From assembly GCF_024158025.1 (NCBI RefSeq), contig NZ_JAMZEL010000002.1:248001-312000 (forward strand): 64,000 nucleotides of DNA, read 5' to 3'. How positions within the stretch are numbered: position 1 is the stretch's first letter; each line of letters starts with the position of its first letter. The notes under the pieces were generated by a model that made no database searches, had not been told where the DNA came from, and saw nothing but the letters and a program-made list of their open reading frames with translations. The DNA is from Runella salmonicolor (GTDB lineage: Bacteria > Bacteroidota > Bacteroidia > Cytophagales > Spirosomataceae). This document shows positions 45,383-53,767 of this stretch, one piece after another. The translations under genes were made by a program, and so were the position numbers.

Positions 45383-46504
45383 ATGAAAGATATGATATCG
45401 GTATTGGATTATACCCGAAAATTACTTTTCGAACACGACTGTGTTGTTCTGCCTGACCTAGGCGGGTTTTTAGTGTATTTCAGCCACGCTTTTTACAGCG
45501 AGCAAAATGCACTTTACCACGCACCCCAAAAAAGGGTAGCCTTCAATGAAGCGCTCAAATTGGACGATGGATTATTGGCGCACTACCTGACCATCAATGA
45601 GCAAATCTCCCGTGAAGAAGCACAGAAACGAATTCGGAAATTTGTGGAAGACATCAAACAGTCCATTCAGGAGAGTGGTAGTTTTATGTTGGAAGGCATT
45701 GGAAGTTTGGCCAACAATGAAGAAGGTAAACTTCAATTTGAACCTTTGCCCTTGGTTAATTTCTACGCCGAGAGCTATGGTTTGAAATCCGTCCATGTCA
45801 ATCAGGTAGACCCCGCATTGAAAATTGCCGAAACTGCGGATGCTTACAACTGGACCGAGACCGACCGTGCGGCTAAGGAGTTAACGTATGATTTGCCCCG
45901 TCGTCGTCGCTCACGCGTCGGAATGTACATTGGAGGTCTTTTGATTGCTGGTTGCGCGTTGGTAGCGGGAATTACCCAGTTGCCTTCCGAAAGTTTAAAG
46001 TCAAGCCTCAATCCTTTTGACATTGTACCTGCCGTAAAAGCATGGTTTGCGACTGATATAAAATCTAACAGCGTTAAAAAACAGTACTCGGTCCCCAAAC
46101 AGACATCGGCTTTACCCGTTGAAAATGAGGCTGTAACGCCTAAAGAGTCGGTTCCTGCCGTAGCAGTTACGCCCATAGAAGTGAAAGAAATCGTTGCCGT
46201 AAAAAAAGAAGTTATCGAAAAGCCTATCACCGAAGAACCCGCACCAATTTCTTACAAATCGGATGAGAAATCTGACTTTTTGGTGATTGCAGGCGGATTT
46301 TCAAACATTGAAAACGCCCGTAAACTTGAGCAAAAATTGCGACGGAACGGATACGAGAACGCCCACATTCTCAACCCCGAACCCACTGAGGGGAAATTAA
46401 TCATTGTGGCGGCGATTGGGTGTGAGAATTCTAAAAAAGCAAAATCACAGTTAGCCCGTGTAAGTTTCCTTTCGGGAGCCAATGCTTACGTATTTCGTCA
46501 ATAA
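45383..46504 (+). CDS. HU-CCDC81-like and SPOR-domain inner-membrane protein
   Basis: 373 residues from the ATG at 45383 (MKDMISVLDYTRKLLFEHDC). The N-terminal part, about 1-140, is a tandem HU-like DNA/protein-binding fold of the HU-CCDC81 kind (VVLPDLGGFLVYF, KLDDGLLAHYLTINEQISRE, SFMLEGIGSL). A membrane segment follows at about 180-199. The linker is Pro/Glu/Lys-rich, and a SPOR domain at about 298-373 (DFLVIAGGFSNIENARKLEQ) binds denuded peptidoglycan. HU-like domain in the cytoplasm, SPOR in the periplasm: the protein could tie something inside to the septal wall. A TTG at 45341 was rejected in favour of the ATG. Confidence 0.85.
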   Translation: MKDMISVLDYTRKLLFEHDCVVLPDLGGFLVYFSHAFYSEQNALYHAPQKRVAFNEALKLDDGLLAHYLTINEQISREEAQKRIRKFVEDIKQSIQESGSFMLEGIGSLANNEEGKLQFEPLPLVNFYAESYGLKSVHVNQVDPALKIAETADAYNWTETDRAAKELTYDLPRRRRSRVGMYIGGLLIAGCALVAGITQLPSESLKSSLNPFDIVPAVKAWFATDIKSNSVKKQYSVPKQTSALPVENEAVTPKESVPAVAVTPIEVKEIVAVKKEVIEKPITEEPAPISYKSDEKSDFLVIAGGFSNIENARKLEQKLRRNGYENAHILNPEPTEGKLIIVAAIGCENSKKAKSQLARVSFLSGANAYVFRQ

Positions 46505-46528
46505 GGAATCACACTTATCGAAAATAGT

Positions 46529-46557
46529 AAAAGGGGCTAATTGCCCCTTTTTTTTTG
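46529..46557 (+). terminator. Terminator after the HU/SPOR gene
   Basis: AAAAGGGGC (46529-46537), TAATT loop, GCCCCTTTT, then a T-run of at least nine. Near-ideal. Confidence 0.92.
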
Positions 46558-46617
46558 TCAGTATACAAATTCCCTTTATTTTGCGTTAATTAGACAAAAT
46601 CAATCAAAGAATTACCA

Positions 46618-47544
46618 ATGCTAGTGACCAGCCCCCAAGATCGCGAACACCAAATGGTTGCCTTTGCCGGCTCAACAATCGTAACGTCGGTGCTGTTAGT
46701 GACTTTATTTTTTGTGAAATTATACCAAACCATTCCTAAAGTAGAAACCATTGAATACGTAGAAGTAAACTTTGGAACCGACGCGGCAGGCTACGGAAAA
46801 GTTCAAACGTATAACAAAGCCAGTGATTCACCCCGGGCGGAAGATGTCAAAAAATCGGACGATACCCCCAAAGTGAAGGCAACGCCTACGCCCAAAGTGA
46901 CGCCTCCACCCGTAACCAAAGTAGAAACCCCGAAGCCCGTCAAGACGGCGCCCGTCAAACCTCCCGTTACGAGTAAGGTAGAAAGTCCGGTTGAAGTTAA
47001 GGAAGAAACCAAACCCGTTAAAACCGAATCTAAAGCAACAACTCCCGCGCCCGTTACCCCCGCAAAGCCCGCTCCTGAACCAAAAAAAGTGGATGAGAAT
47101 GCGCTATTTAAAAAATCATCAGGGAGTGGAAAAGGCAGCAACGGAACCACGGGAACCGCTTCGGGCACAGGGGGGAATAATAATGGCGACAAACCAGGAA
47201 CCGTAGGAGATCAAGGAAACCCCAACGGTAAAATTGACGCCAAAAGTTTGTACGGTAAGCCAGGCGGCTCAGCAACGGGATTGGCGCTAAATGTTTCAGG
47301 CTGGGGGATGGGGGCGCGCCCGCAAGTGAAAGATGATTCTGACGAATCGGGCCGCATTGTTTTTGAAATAACCGTTGACGATACGGGTGACATTGTAAAC
47401 GTACGGGTTAAAGAATCGACGGTGAGCCAATCCATTGTCGACCTATACAAACGGGCGGTAAGTCGAATGAAACTCGTGCCAAAATCGGAAAATGTACCAC
47501 CGACCTCCAAAGGCACGATTACGTTCAACATCAAATCTCGATAA
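46618..47544 (+). CDS. Energy transducer TonB-like protein
   Basis: 308 residues: N-terminal cytoplasmic stub, one membrane segment at about 16-36, a long Pro/Lys/Val/Thr-rich periplasmic spacer (about 70-165), a Gly/Asn/Ser stretch, and a TonB_C-like domain at the end (GRIVFEITVDDTGDIVNVRV, SIVDLYKRAVSRMKLVPKSE). It should couple the proton gradient to TonB-dependent receptors. ExbB and ExbD, usually upstream, are not in the preceding genes. Flanked by terminators at 46529 and 47581, so it is a monocistronic unit here. Confidence 0.85.
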   Translation: MLVTSPQDREHQMVAFAGSTIVTSVLLVTLFFVKLYQTIPKVETIEYVEVNFGTDAAGYGKVQTYNKASDSPRAEDVKKSDDTPKVKATPTPKVTPPPVTKVETPKPVKTAPVKPPVTSKVESPVEVKEETKPVKTESKATTPAPVTPAKPAPEPKKVDENALFKKSSGSGKGSNGTTGTASGTGGNNNGDKPGTVGDQGNPNGKIDAKSLYGKPGGSATGLALNVSGWGMGARPQVKDDSDESGRIVFEITVDDTGDIVNVRVKESTVSQSIVDLYKRAVSRMKLVPKSENVPPTSKGTITFNIKSR

Positions 47545-47580
47545 GGATTTGATTTCGTAAAATAATTTAAAACATTGCGC

Positions 47581-47617
47581 AAAGCGTCAGGAAGTTAATT
47601 CTTGACGCTTTATTTTT
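47581..47617 (+). terminator. Terminator after tonB
   Basis: AAAGCGTCA (47581-47589) pairs with TGACGCTTT (47603-47611), extended inward by GAA/TTC, followed by ATTTTT. The folC start is only 26 bases further. Confidence 0.8.
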
Positions 47618-47642
47618 GCCTTTATTTCATTTAAAATCGGTC

Positions 47643-48941
47643 ATGAACTATTCGGAAACCATTGCGTATTTGTACGAGAAATTGCCCGTTTTTCACCGCG
47701 TAGGAGCCGCTGCGATGAAACCAGGGTTAGGGAACATTATGGCCCTTTGCGAGGCGTTAGGAAGCCCCCAAACGCGGTTTAAAAGCATTCACGTTGGCGG
47801 TACCAACGGGAAAGGGAGTACCTCTCATCTGTTGGCGGCCATTCTCCAATCCGCGGGGTATAACGTAGGCCTGCATACGTCACCCCATTTAAAATCCTAT
47901 ACCGAACGTTTTAAGATAAATGGCCAGCCGTGCGACGAAAGGGTAGTGGTCGACTTTGTCGAAAAGCATAATAGCCTCATCGAAAGGGTTGAGCCGTCTT
48001 TTTTTGAAATTAGTGTAGCTTTGGCATTTGATTATTTTGCACAGCAAAACGTGGATATTGCCATCATTGAAGTCGGTTTGGGGGGGCGTTTGGACTCCAC
48101 AAACATTATTTCTCCGCTTTTGTCGGTCATTACTAACATCAGTTTTGATCACACTGACTTGTTAGGAGATACCCTTGAAAAAATTGCGTTTGAAAAAGCG
48201 GGAATTATTAAGGCTGATACCCCCGTCGTCATATCGGAAACCCAGCCCGAAACGGCCCCCGTTTTTATTCAAAAAGCCGAGGAATTGAACGCTCCGATTT
48301 ATTTCGCTGACCAACAGTACTATGTCAACTCCCTTTCGGTAGAAAAAGGTAAGCGTGTCGTATCGGTAGAAAGTAAAAAAGAGGTCTCCTTGCCAGAAAA
48401 TACAATAACGCTGGATTTGGTCGGGAACTATCAGCTTAAAAATGTGGCGGGGGTATGGCAAAGTGTTGAATTATTAAAACAACAAGGCTTTTATATTCCA
48501 TTGGATGCGGTAAAATCAGGAATGGCGCATTGCACAACCCTGACCTCATTTAAAGGGCGTTGGCAAGTGTTGAGTGAATCGCCGATGACTGTTGCAGACG
48601 TTGCCCACAATTATGGCGGATTGAGCGAAACCATTAACCAAATCAAAAGATACGATTTCGACCAACTCCACTTGATACTGGGATTTGTCAAAGACAAAGA
48701 CGTAAAAGGGGTTTTGGGGCTTTTTCCGACAAATGCCCATTTCTATTTCTGCAGCTTTGATTCACCAAGGGCGTTGCCTTCAAGCGAATTAGTCTATATA
48801 GCAGATAAAGTTGGTTTAATAGGTGGTATATATAGAGATGTAAACGAGGCATTGAGTGCAGCCCGACAAAAAGCCACCACTAATGATTTTATTTACGTTG
48901 GGGGCAGTACTTTTGTGTTTTCTGAACTGTCTGAGATTTGA
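47643..48941 (+). CDS. folC: Bifunctional folylpolyglutamate synthase/dihydrofolate synthase
   Basis: 432 residues from the ATG at 47643 (MNYSETIAYLYEKLPVFHRV). The P-loop GGTNGKGST is at 52-60; LGLHTSPHLKSYTERF-like (VGLHTSPHLKSYTERFKING), IIEVGLGGRLDSTN and FDHTDLLG are all present. It adds glycine-like glutamate tails to folates and makes dihydrofolate from dihydropteroate. A TTG at 47616 begins the open frame, but sits inside the tonB terminator; the ATG is preferred. The following trmB gene starts 43 bases on. Confidence 0.93.
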   Translation: MNYSETIAYLYEKLPVFHRVGAAAMKPGLGNIMALCEALGSPQTRFKSIHVGGTNGKGSTSHLLAAILQSAGYNVGLHTSPHLKSYTERFKINGQPCDERVVVDFVEKHNSLIERVEPSFFEISVALAFDYFAQQNVDIAIIEVGLGGRLDSTNIISPLLSVITNISFDHTDLLGDTLEKIAFEKAGIIKADTPVVISETQPETAPVFIQKAEELNAPIYFADQQYYVNSLSVEKGKRVVSVESKKEVSLPENTITLDLVGNYQLKNVAGVWQSVELLKQQGFYIPLDAVKSGMAHCTTLTSFKGRWQVLSESPMTVADVAHNYGGLSETINQIKRYDFDQLHLILGFVKDKDVKGVLGLFPTNAHFYFCSFDSPRALPSSELVYIADKVGLIGGIYRDVNEALSAARQKATTNDFIYVGGSTFVFSELSEI

Positions 48942-48984
48942 ATATACTGTACCTAATTACTGTCTTATCAAAATTATTAAAACC

Positions 48985-49641
48985 TTGAGCCGTAAGAAAC
49001 TGATTAAATTTGCGAGTAATGCACTGGCAGACAATGTATTAGAGGTTGGTAAACCTCTTTACGAAACCATCAAAGGAAAGTGGAACGAAAGTTACTTTTT
49101 GAACACAAATCCCATCGTTCTTGAACTTGCCTGCGGAAAAGGAGAGTATTCGGTTGGATTAGCGCAAGTATATCCCAATTTGAATTTTATTGGCATTGAT
49201 GTTAAAGGTGACCGACTGGCGGCGGGTAGTCAGCAGGCCACACTGCTCGGTTTGACCAACGTGGCGTTTCTCCGGGCGAACATTGAGTTTCTTCAAAACT
49301 TTTTTGAAGAAGGGGAAGTCTCTGAAATCTGGATTACTTTTCCCGACCCATTCAATCTCAAAAAACGGGTTCGGCGGCGATTAACCCATCCGCATTTTCT
49401 GGAAAAATACCGTGCTGTGATGCAGAAAGAAGGTTTGTTGCATTTAAAAACCGACAATCGTGAGTTGTTTGATTTCACATTAGAAGAACTTACGCAGTTT
49501 GGGGTGAAGGATTTAGAAGCCACTTTTGACCTCTACCAATCTGAAATGCACGATGATCACCATGGAATTAAGACGCGTTTTGAGCAAATTTTTACCGAAA
49601 AAGGGTTTCCAGTTCACTATCTAAGGGGGCGTTTTTTGTAA
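48985..49641 (+). CDS. trmB: tRNA (guanine-N7)-methyltransferase
   Basis: 218 residues from a TTG at 48985 (MSRKKLIKFASNAL). SAM motif I is LELACGKGEYSVGLA (46-60), with D72 in IGIDVKGDR; the TrmB-specific WITFPDPFNLKKRVRRRL at about 114-131 is diagnostic, and a C-terminal Lys/Asp-rich LKTDNRELFDFTLE follows. It modifies G46 of tRNA. The frame is open upstream to 48856 but overlaps folC and adds a hydrophobic stretch foreign to the family, so the TTG is the likely start: an unusual start codon. It ends before a bidirectional terminator. Confidence 0.9.
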   Translation: MSRKKLIKFASNALADNVLEVGKPLYETIKGKWNESYFLNTNPIVLELACGKGEYSVGLAQVYPNLNFIGIDVKGDRLAAGSQQATLLGLTNVAFLRANIEFLQNFFEEGEVSEIWITFPDPFNLKKRVRRRLTHPHFLEKYRAVMQKEGLLHLKTDNRELFDFTLEELTQFGVKDLEATFDLYQSEMHDDHHGIKTRFEQIFTEKGFPVHYLRGRFL

Positions 49642-49750
49642 CTCAGGTTGTTAAATGAATAAATATTCAAAAATGAATTAATTTTCATCTTATAACCTAA
49701 GTGTCTAATTGTCAGAAGTTTAACAATAATTATAATGAGAGGGGAGTAAT

Positions 49751-49782
49751 AGAAAAAGGCACTATCACTAGTGCCTTTTTCA
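49751..49782. terminator. Bidirectional terminator between trmB and gap
   Basis: AAAAAGGCACT (49753-49763) pairs with AGTGCCTTTTT (49770-49780) around a 6-base loop; A-run on one side and T-run on the other. It serves the convergent trmB and gap genes. Confidence 0.88.
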
Positions 49783-49815
49783 GTTTCAATAACTTAAATT
49801 ATAACTCAGGTTTAC

Positions 49816-50829
49816 TTATTTCGAGATTAACTGAGCAAAGTATTTAACGGTACGAACGAGTTGGCTTACATAGCTCATTTCGTTATCGTACCAGCTTACA
49901 GTTTTTACCAATTGCTTATCGCCAACATTGATTACTTTCGTTTGGGTGGCATCAAAGAGGCTTCCAAATGAAGTTCCGATGATGTCGCTGCTTACGATTT
50001 CGTCTTCGTTATAACCAAAGCTTTCGTTACTTGCTGCTTTCATGGTGGCGTTAACTTCTTCGGTCGTTACTTTTTTATTTAAAATAACGGTTAATTCGGT
50101 TAAACTTCCAGTGATAACAGGGATACGCTGAGCGCCGCCGTCCAATTTTCCTTTTAGTTCGGGCAATACTAATCCGATTGCTTTAGCTGCACCAGTGCTA
50201 TTAGGAACGATGTTTGAGGCTGCAGCTCTTGCACGTCTTAAATCACCTTTAGCGTGAGGAGCATCAAGGGTATTTTGATCGTTTGTATAAGCGTGTACGG
50301 TAGTCATGCTTCCTATTTCGATACCAAAAGCGTCGTTAAGGGCTTTGGCCATGGGTGCAAGACAGTTTGTGGTACAACTTGCGCAGCTGATGATGGTTTC
50401 GCTGCCATCAAGAATGCTGTGGTTTACGTTAAAAACAACCGTTTTTAAATCGCCAGTTGCGGGAGCGCTGATAACGACTCTTTTGGCACCTGCGGTAATG
50501 TGAGCTGCTGCTTTATCTTTATCGGTAAAAAATCCTGTACATTCGAGTACAACATCTACTTCATGGGCTCCCCAAGGAATTTCTGCAGGGTTTTTTTGTG
50601 CATAGATGCGTACTTCGTCGCCATTTACAACAATACTATTATCGGTTGAGGTTACCTCTTCGTTGAATCTTCCTTGTGCAGTGTCGTATTTTAGAAGATG
50701 AGCCAATACAGATGGGCTGGTCAAATCGTTTATGGCTACTACATCAATGTCTGGCATGTTGTAAATTTGGCGATAAGCAAGTCTACCAATTCGTCCGAAA
50801 CCATTGATGGCTACTTTTACTTTTGTCAT
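49816..50829 (-). CDS. gap: Glyceraldehyde-3-phosphate dehydrogenase (type I)
   Basis: 337 residues. NAD-binding NGFGRIGRLAYR at 10-20, Asp35 in AINDL favours NAD, the catalytic cysteine Cys152 lies in SCASCTTNC (148-156) and the base is His179 (VHAYTND). It oxidises glyceraldehyde-3-phosphate to 1,3-bisphosphoglycerate. Unlike eno and gpmI it is monocistronic. Its upstream region is long, AT-rich and carries a cluster of GCTAAA boxes, suggesting special control. A -7 element lies 44-51 bases upstream of the start. Confidence 0.97.
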   Translation of the reverse strand: MTKVKVAINGFGRIGRLAYRQIYNMPDIDVVAINDLTSPSVLAHLLKYDTAQGRFNEEVTSTDNSIVVNGDEVRIYAQKNPAEIPWGAHEVDVVLECTGFFTDKDKAAAHITAGAKRVVISAPATGDLKTVVFNVNHSILDGSETIISCASCTTNCLAPMAKALNDAFGIEIGSMTTVHAYTNDQNTLDAPHAKGDLRRARAAASNIVPNSTGAAKAIGLVLPELKGKLDGGAQRIPVITGSLTELTVILNKKVTTEEVNATMKAASNESFGYNEDEIVSSDIIGTSFGSLFDATQTKVINVGDKQLVKTVSWYDNEMSYVSQLVRTVKYFAQLISK

Positions 50830-50872
50830 GGGTATTTTTTGGTGGTTTAATGGAACATCATTAATTCATCGG

Positions 50873-50904
50873 CAAAGATACTATATATTTTTTATTTATA
50901 GCAG
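50873..50904 (-). promoter_or_regulatory. Probable promoter of gap
   Basis: Minus strand TATCTTTG (50873-50880) is a perfect -7 element; the -33 position (50902-50904), 21 bases upstream, reads CTG instead of TTG. Leader about 37 bases. Confidence 0.5.
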
Positions 50905-50947
50905 GCATACATTTCCATTGTTTTTTTAGTAAAATACCATTTCCGAA

Positions 50948-51101
50948 TTAGCATCGTTAGTATTTATTGCTAAATTTTACCTATTATTTTAGTAACTACA
51001 AAGCTTTTATGCTAAATATAGCAACATTTATTAGCAATGAACGCTAAATAAGGTAAAGTATATTTGAATTGCTAAATAAACACTAAATTGTGTTTGCTAA
51101 A
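50948..51101. promoter_or_regulatory. Cluster of GCTAAA boxes upstream of gap
   Basis: GCTAAA occurs at 50969, 51011, 51043, 51071 and 51096, spaced 42, 32, 28 and 25 bases apart, with inverse TTAGCA cores at 50948 and 51031. It is 120-270 bases upstream of the gap start and 320-470 upstream of dapD. Confidence 0.4.
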
Positions 51102-51418
51102 CATTACTATAGGTCATTATAAGTACTCAAGGCAATAAATACATCAAAAACTACATCATTTGCCAATAAATTAGTAATATTACATACAAAACAAATTTCA
51201 CCCTAGTATATAAGAAATAGAGTAGGGGTATAACAACCAAAAATGAAATATAGAATTGAAAACAAACACGCTAAACCATTCAATTACAAAACCGAACATT
51301 ATATACACTAATAATAATACATTTTATAATCTCAAATAAATTAGGTAATTATTTAAGTTTAAAATCCTTATAATCACATTATTAAATCAAAACAAATCAA
51401 GTTTTACTTTAACTACAA

Positions 51419-52231
51419 ATGAACGAAAAAGTACAAATAGAAGCCGCTTGGGACAATAGAGAACTCACCAAAGAACCAGAAGTCATTCAAGCTATTGAGA
51501 ATGTAATAGACGCATTGAACGAAGGTAGAATCAGAGTAGCAGAGCCCACAGACAACGGCTGGATTGTCAACGACTGGATTAAGAAAGCTATCCTGCTTTA
51601 TTTCCCTATTCGACAAATGGAACTAAAAGAAATAGGGATTTTTGAGTACCATGATAAAATGAAACTAAAGACTGGCTACAAAGCATCAGGAGTGAGGGTT
51701 GTCCCCCCAGCTGTAGCAAGGCATGGAGCGTACTTAGCAAAAGGAGTCATACTAATGCCCTCATATGTTAATATTGGTGCCTACGTAGACGAAGGTACCA
51801 TGGTTGATACTTGGGCTACTGTAGGAAGTTGTGCCCAAATAGGCAAACATGTACACCTCAGCGGTGGAGTTGGAATAGGGGGAGTCCTTGAGCCCCCACA
51901 AGCAGCACCAGTTATCATTGAAGATGGTGCATTTATTGGTTCGCGCTGTATCGTAGTAGAAGGAGCACACATAGGTAAGCGGGCCGTACTAGGAGCTGGA
52001 GTAACCATTACTGGTAGCTCGAAAATCCTGGACGTAACAGGAGAGGAGGTCATTGAATATAAAGGATACGTACCCAATGATTGCGTTGTTATTCCAGGAA
52101 GTTATCCAAAATCATTCCCCGCAGGGACATTTCAGGTGCCATGCGCACTCATTATCGGGAAAAGAAAACCCAGTACTGATCTAAAAACCTCACTTAATGA
52201 GGCACTACGAGAGAATAATGTAGCCGTTTAA
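51419..52231 (+). CDS. dapD: 2,3,4,5-tetrahydropyridine-2,6-dicarboxylate N-succinyltransferase
   Basis: 270 residues of the left-handed beta-helix transferase that succinylates tetrahydrodipicolinate in lysine/diaminopimelate synthesis. The helical N-terminal domain (about 1-95) is followed by hexapeptide repeats (AYLAKGVILMPSYVNIGAYV, GTMVDTWATVGSCAQIGKHV, HLSGGVGIGGVLEPPQA, IGSRCIVVEGAHIGKRAVLG) and a C-terminal cap. KASGVRVVPPAVARHGAYLA is the family signature. Transcribed alone and ended by the terminator at 52254-52283. Confidence 0.96.
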   Translation: MNEKVQIEAAWDNRELTKEPEVIQAIENVIDALNEGRIRVAEPTDNGWIVNDWIKKAILLYFPIRQMELKEIGIFEYHDKMKLKTGYKASGVRVVPPAVARHGAYLAKGVILMPSYVNIGAYVDEGTMVDTWATVGSCAQIGKHVHLSGGVGIGGVLEPPQAAPVIIEDGAFIGSRCIVVEGAHIGKRAVLGAGVTITGSSKILDVTGEEVIEYKGYVPNDCVVIPGSYPKSFPAGTFQVPCALIIGKRKPSTDLKTSLNEALRENNVAV

Positions 52232-52253
52232 GAGGGGAGAAATATTTAAAACG

Positions 52254-52283
52254 AAAAAGCCACTTCAATCGAGTGGCTTTTTT
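52254..52283 (+). terminator. Terminator of dapD
   Basis: AAAAAGCCACT (52254-52264) pairs with AGTGGCTTTTT (52272-52282), 7-base loop, T-run. Confidence 0.88.
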
Positions 52284-52448
52284 ACGTGCTTCATTTACCC
52301 CATAAAATTACTGTCTTATCGGAAAAACCCGACTTAAGCAAACCACAAATCTTCGAGCAAATCGGCTTCCTTCTTCACAACCATCCGCACTATCTGACCA
52401 AATATTGTGCTTCTCTGTTTGACTTATACAAATGTAATAAAAAGATAT
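52284..52448. other. Intergenic region with a 29-codon remnant
   Basis: On the minus strand the stretch 52423 to 52334 is open and reads KQRSTIFGQIVRMVVKKEAD followed by LLEDLWFA. It lacks an upstream start codon and is too short to call; it may be the trace of a lost gene. No other gene was seen. Confidence 0.3.
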
Positions 52449-52738
52449 TGTAAACTCCAAATAATAATGCAATTATTTACAAAAATTACATTATTCAATT
52501 TACTTCTTAAATAGAGGCAGCTATTATTCCAAAAACTTCATTAAAAATGACATAACTAGTTGATTATCAACAACATAAACTATTTACACAAATTTACACA
52601 AAGTATACTATTGTAAACAAATTATAATTTACACACGTATACAATCAGCATATTTGTAAACACACAATTTTTACCATGTAAACATTTGTTATTTGTGTAA
52701 ACAATAGTACCTTTGTAAAATAACTTTCAATGTTTACA
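52449..52738. promoter_or_regulatory. Array of TGTAAAC / TTTACA boxes around the XRE-type regulator promoter
   Basis: Copies in one or the other orientation: TGTAAAC at 52449, TTTACA 52476, TTTACACA 52583, 52593 and 52628, TTGTAAAC 52611 and 52654, TGTAAAC 52677 and 52696, GTTTACA 52732. The 52696 copy lies between the -33 and -7 elements, and 52732 lies in the leader next to the start codon. Placement suggests an autoregulatory operator array. Confidence 0.6.
52686..52715 (+). promoter_or_regulatory. Promoter of the XRE-type regulator
   Basis: TTG at 52686-52688, 19-base spacer, TACCTTTG at 52708-52715: a perfect consensus; leader about 19 bases. Confidence 0.75.
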
Positions 52739-52740
52739 AC

Positions 52741-53268
52741 ATGGCTACATTTTCAGATTTTACAGATGTCCGCTACCTGAAGAACAATAAGATTAGGGTC
52801 ATTCTACATCAAAACAATATGAATGCTTCTCAATTTGCGGATGCAATAAAAGTACAACGTTCAACCATTTCACACATTTTGGCTTATCGTAATCGGCCAA
52901 GTCATGACATTTTAGAGAAAATTGTGGCTTGGAATGAAAAATACAACTTAGAATGGTTTCGAACTCAATCCCCAGAAGAGGCCCAGATTATCACACAATT
53001 AATTGAGAATCAGGGATATGGAGGTGCAAAAGTCAGTAATGTAACGACGCCAGATTTACGTGAAAGAAACCACGTGACCAAGATATCGACCTCAGCTGAT
53101 TCTCGAAACGCTCAAAGCAAGCCCGAAATAAACGCAAATCATTCACATTCTCTTGAATTGATAAAACCTCGTCGTGCGGTACTTATAACCATTGTTTATG
53201 ACGATGGCAGTTCTCAGGTTATACCCGTAGATCCAAATTCTAAGTTCAATCAATTTCTAGGACAATAA
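52741..53268 (+). CDS. XRE-type HTH regulator with unknown C-terminal domain
   Basis: 175 residues. An XRE-like helix-turn-helix covers about 16-66 (NNKIRVILHQNNMNASQFAD, then VQRSTISHILAYRNRPSHDI). A polar linker rich in Asn, Ser and Glu (about 90-135) leads to a small C-terminal beta-rich patch (RAVLITIVYDDGSSQVIPVD). The regulator is preceded by an array of TGTAAAC boxes that overlap its own promoter, suggesting autorepression. Targets and signal are unknown. The downstream gene on the opposite strand (53768) may be a partner or just a neighbour. Confidence 0.82.
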   Translation: MATFSDFTDVRYLKNNKIRVILHQNNMNASQFADAIKVQRSTISHILAYRNRPSHDILEKIVAWNEKYNLEWFRTQSPEEAQIITQLIENQGYGGAKVSNVTTPDLRERNHVTKISTSADSRNAQSKPEINANHSHSLELIKPRRAVLITIVYDDGSSQVIPVDPNSKFNQFLGQ

Positions 53269-53767
53269 ATCTGCAAAGTGCCACACTTAATGAACCCCAT
53301 TAAGTGTAGGTCTGGTCAGTGAGCGAAGAGGGGAGGTCTTAAATTTACATGTATACTATGCTAATTTTACGACGTGAAATCGTGCGATTATTTCCTCCTA
53401 AACTTTACTACGGATACTGTTGGGATTTTTCTGCAGAACATCGATCTCAGACGCAACGGGTTTCCCTTGACAATTGCTGGCATGGTAATTCTGGCGGTGG
53501 ATTTTAAAATTTGTACACCGCAAAACAACTATTTTTTTGGCCTCACCCAAACTTTCATGATTGCGCCTCGAATACCTGAAGAAGTATTCCCGAAAACAGG
53601 AATACTAAACATAAAAACACTGAGCGTGAAACGTTTTTACCAGCACAAATGACTGTCTGTTAATACAATAACATATTTTGTTTCACGAAATTTTCACAAC
53701 GTTTCACGTGAATATGTAAACATCTGGTAATCAGCTTTTTAAAAAAACACGTAGTAAAAGGGTGAAA
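53269..53767. other. Intergenic region between convergent genes, with hairpin and GTTTCACG motifs
   Basis: A 10-bp inverted repeat (53283-53292 with 53298-53307) lies 14 bases after the regulator stop. CGTGAAAC/GTTTCACG motifs occur at 53625, 53680 and 53701, with a near copy (CGTGAAAT) at 53373. A GTG-started 92-codon frame (53374-53652) has no supporting features and is not called. Confidence 0.4.

Larger units (their letters stand above)
50830..51418. other. AT-rich region between divergent gap and dapD
   Basis: About 590 bases between two divergent genes, very rich in A and T, with no gene. It contains the gap promoter and the GCTAAA cluster (50948-51101). No perfect promoter for dapD was found. 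Confidence 0.5.

Noticed and set aside
50948..51101. CRISPR-like or satellite repeat
   Set aside because: The repeated unit is only 6 bases with irregular spacing and no spacer structure; a binding-site cluster is the better reading.
53374..53652. 92-codon GTG-started plus-strand frame
   Set aside because: No signal peptide, motif or supporting neighbour; it overlaps the GTTTCACG motif region. Left uncalled.
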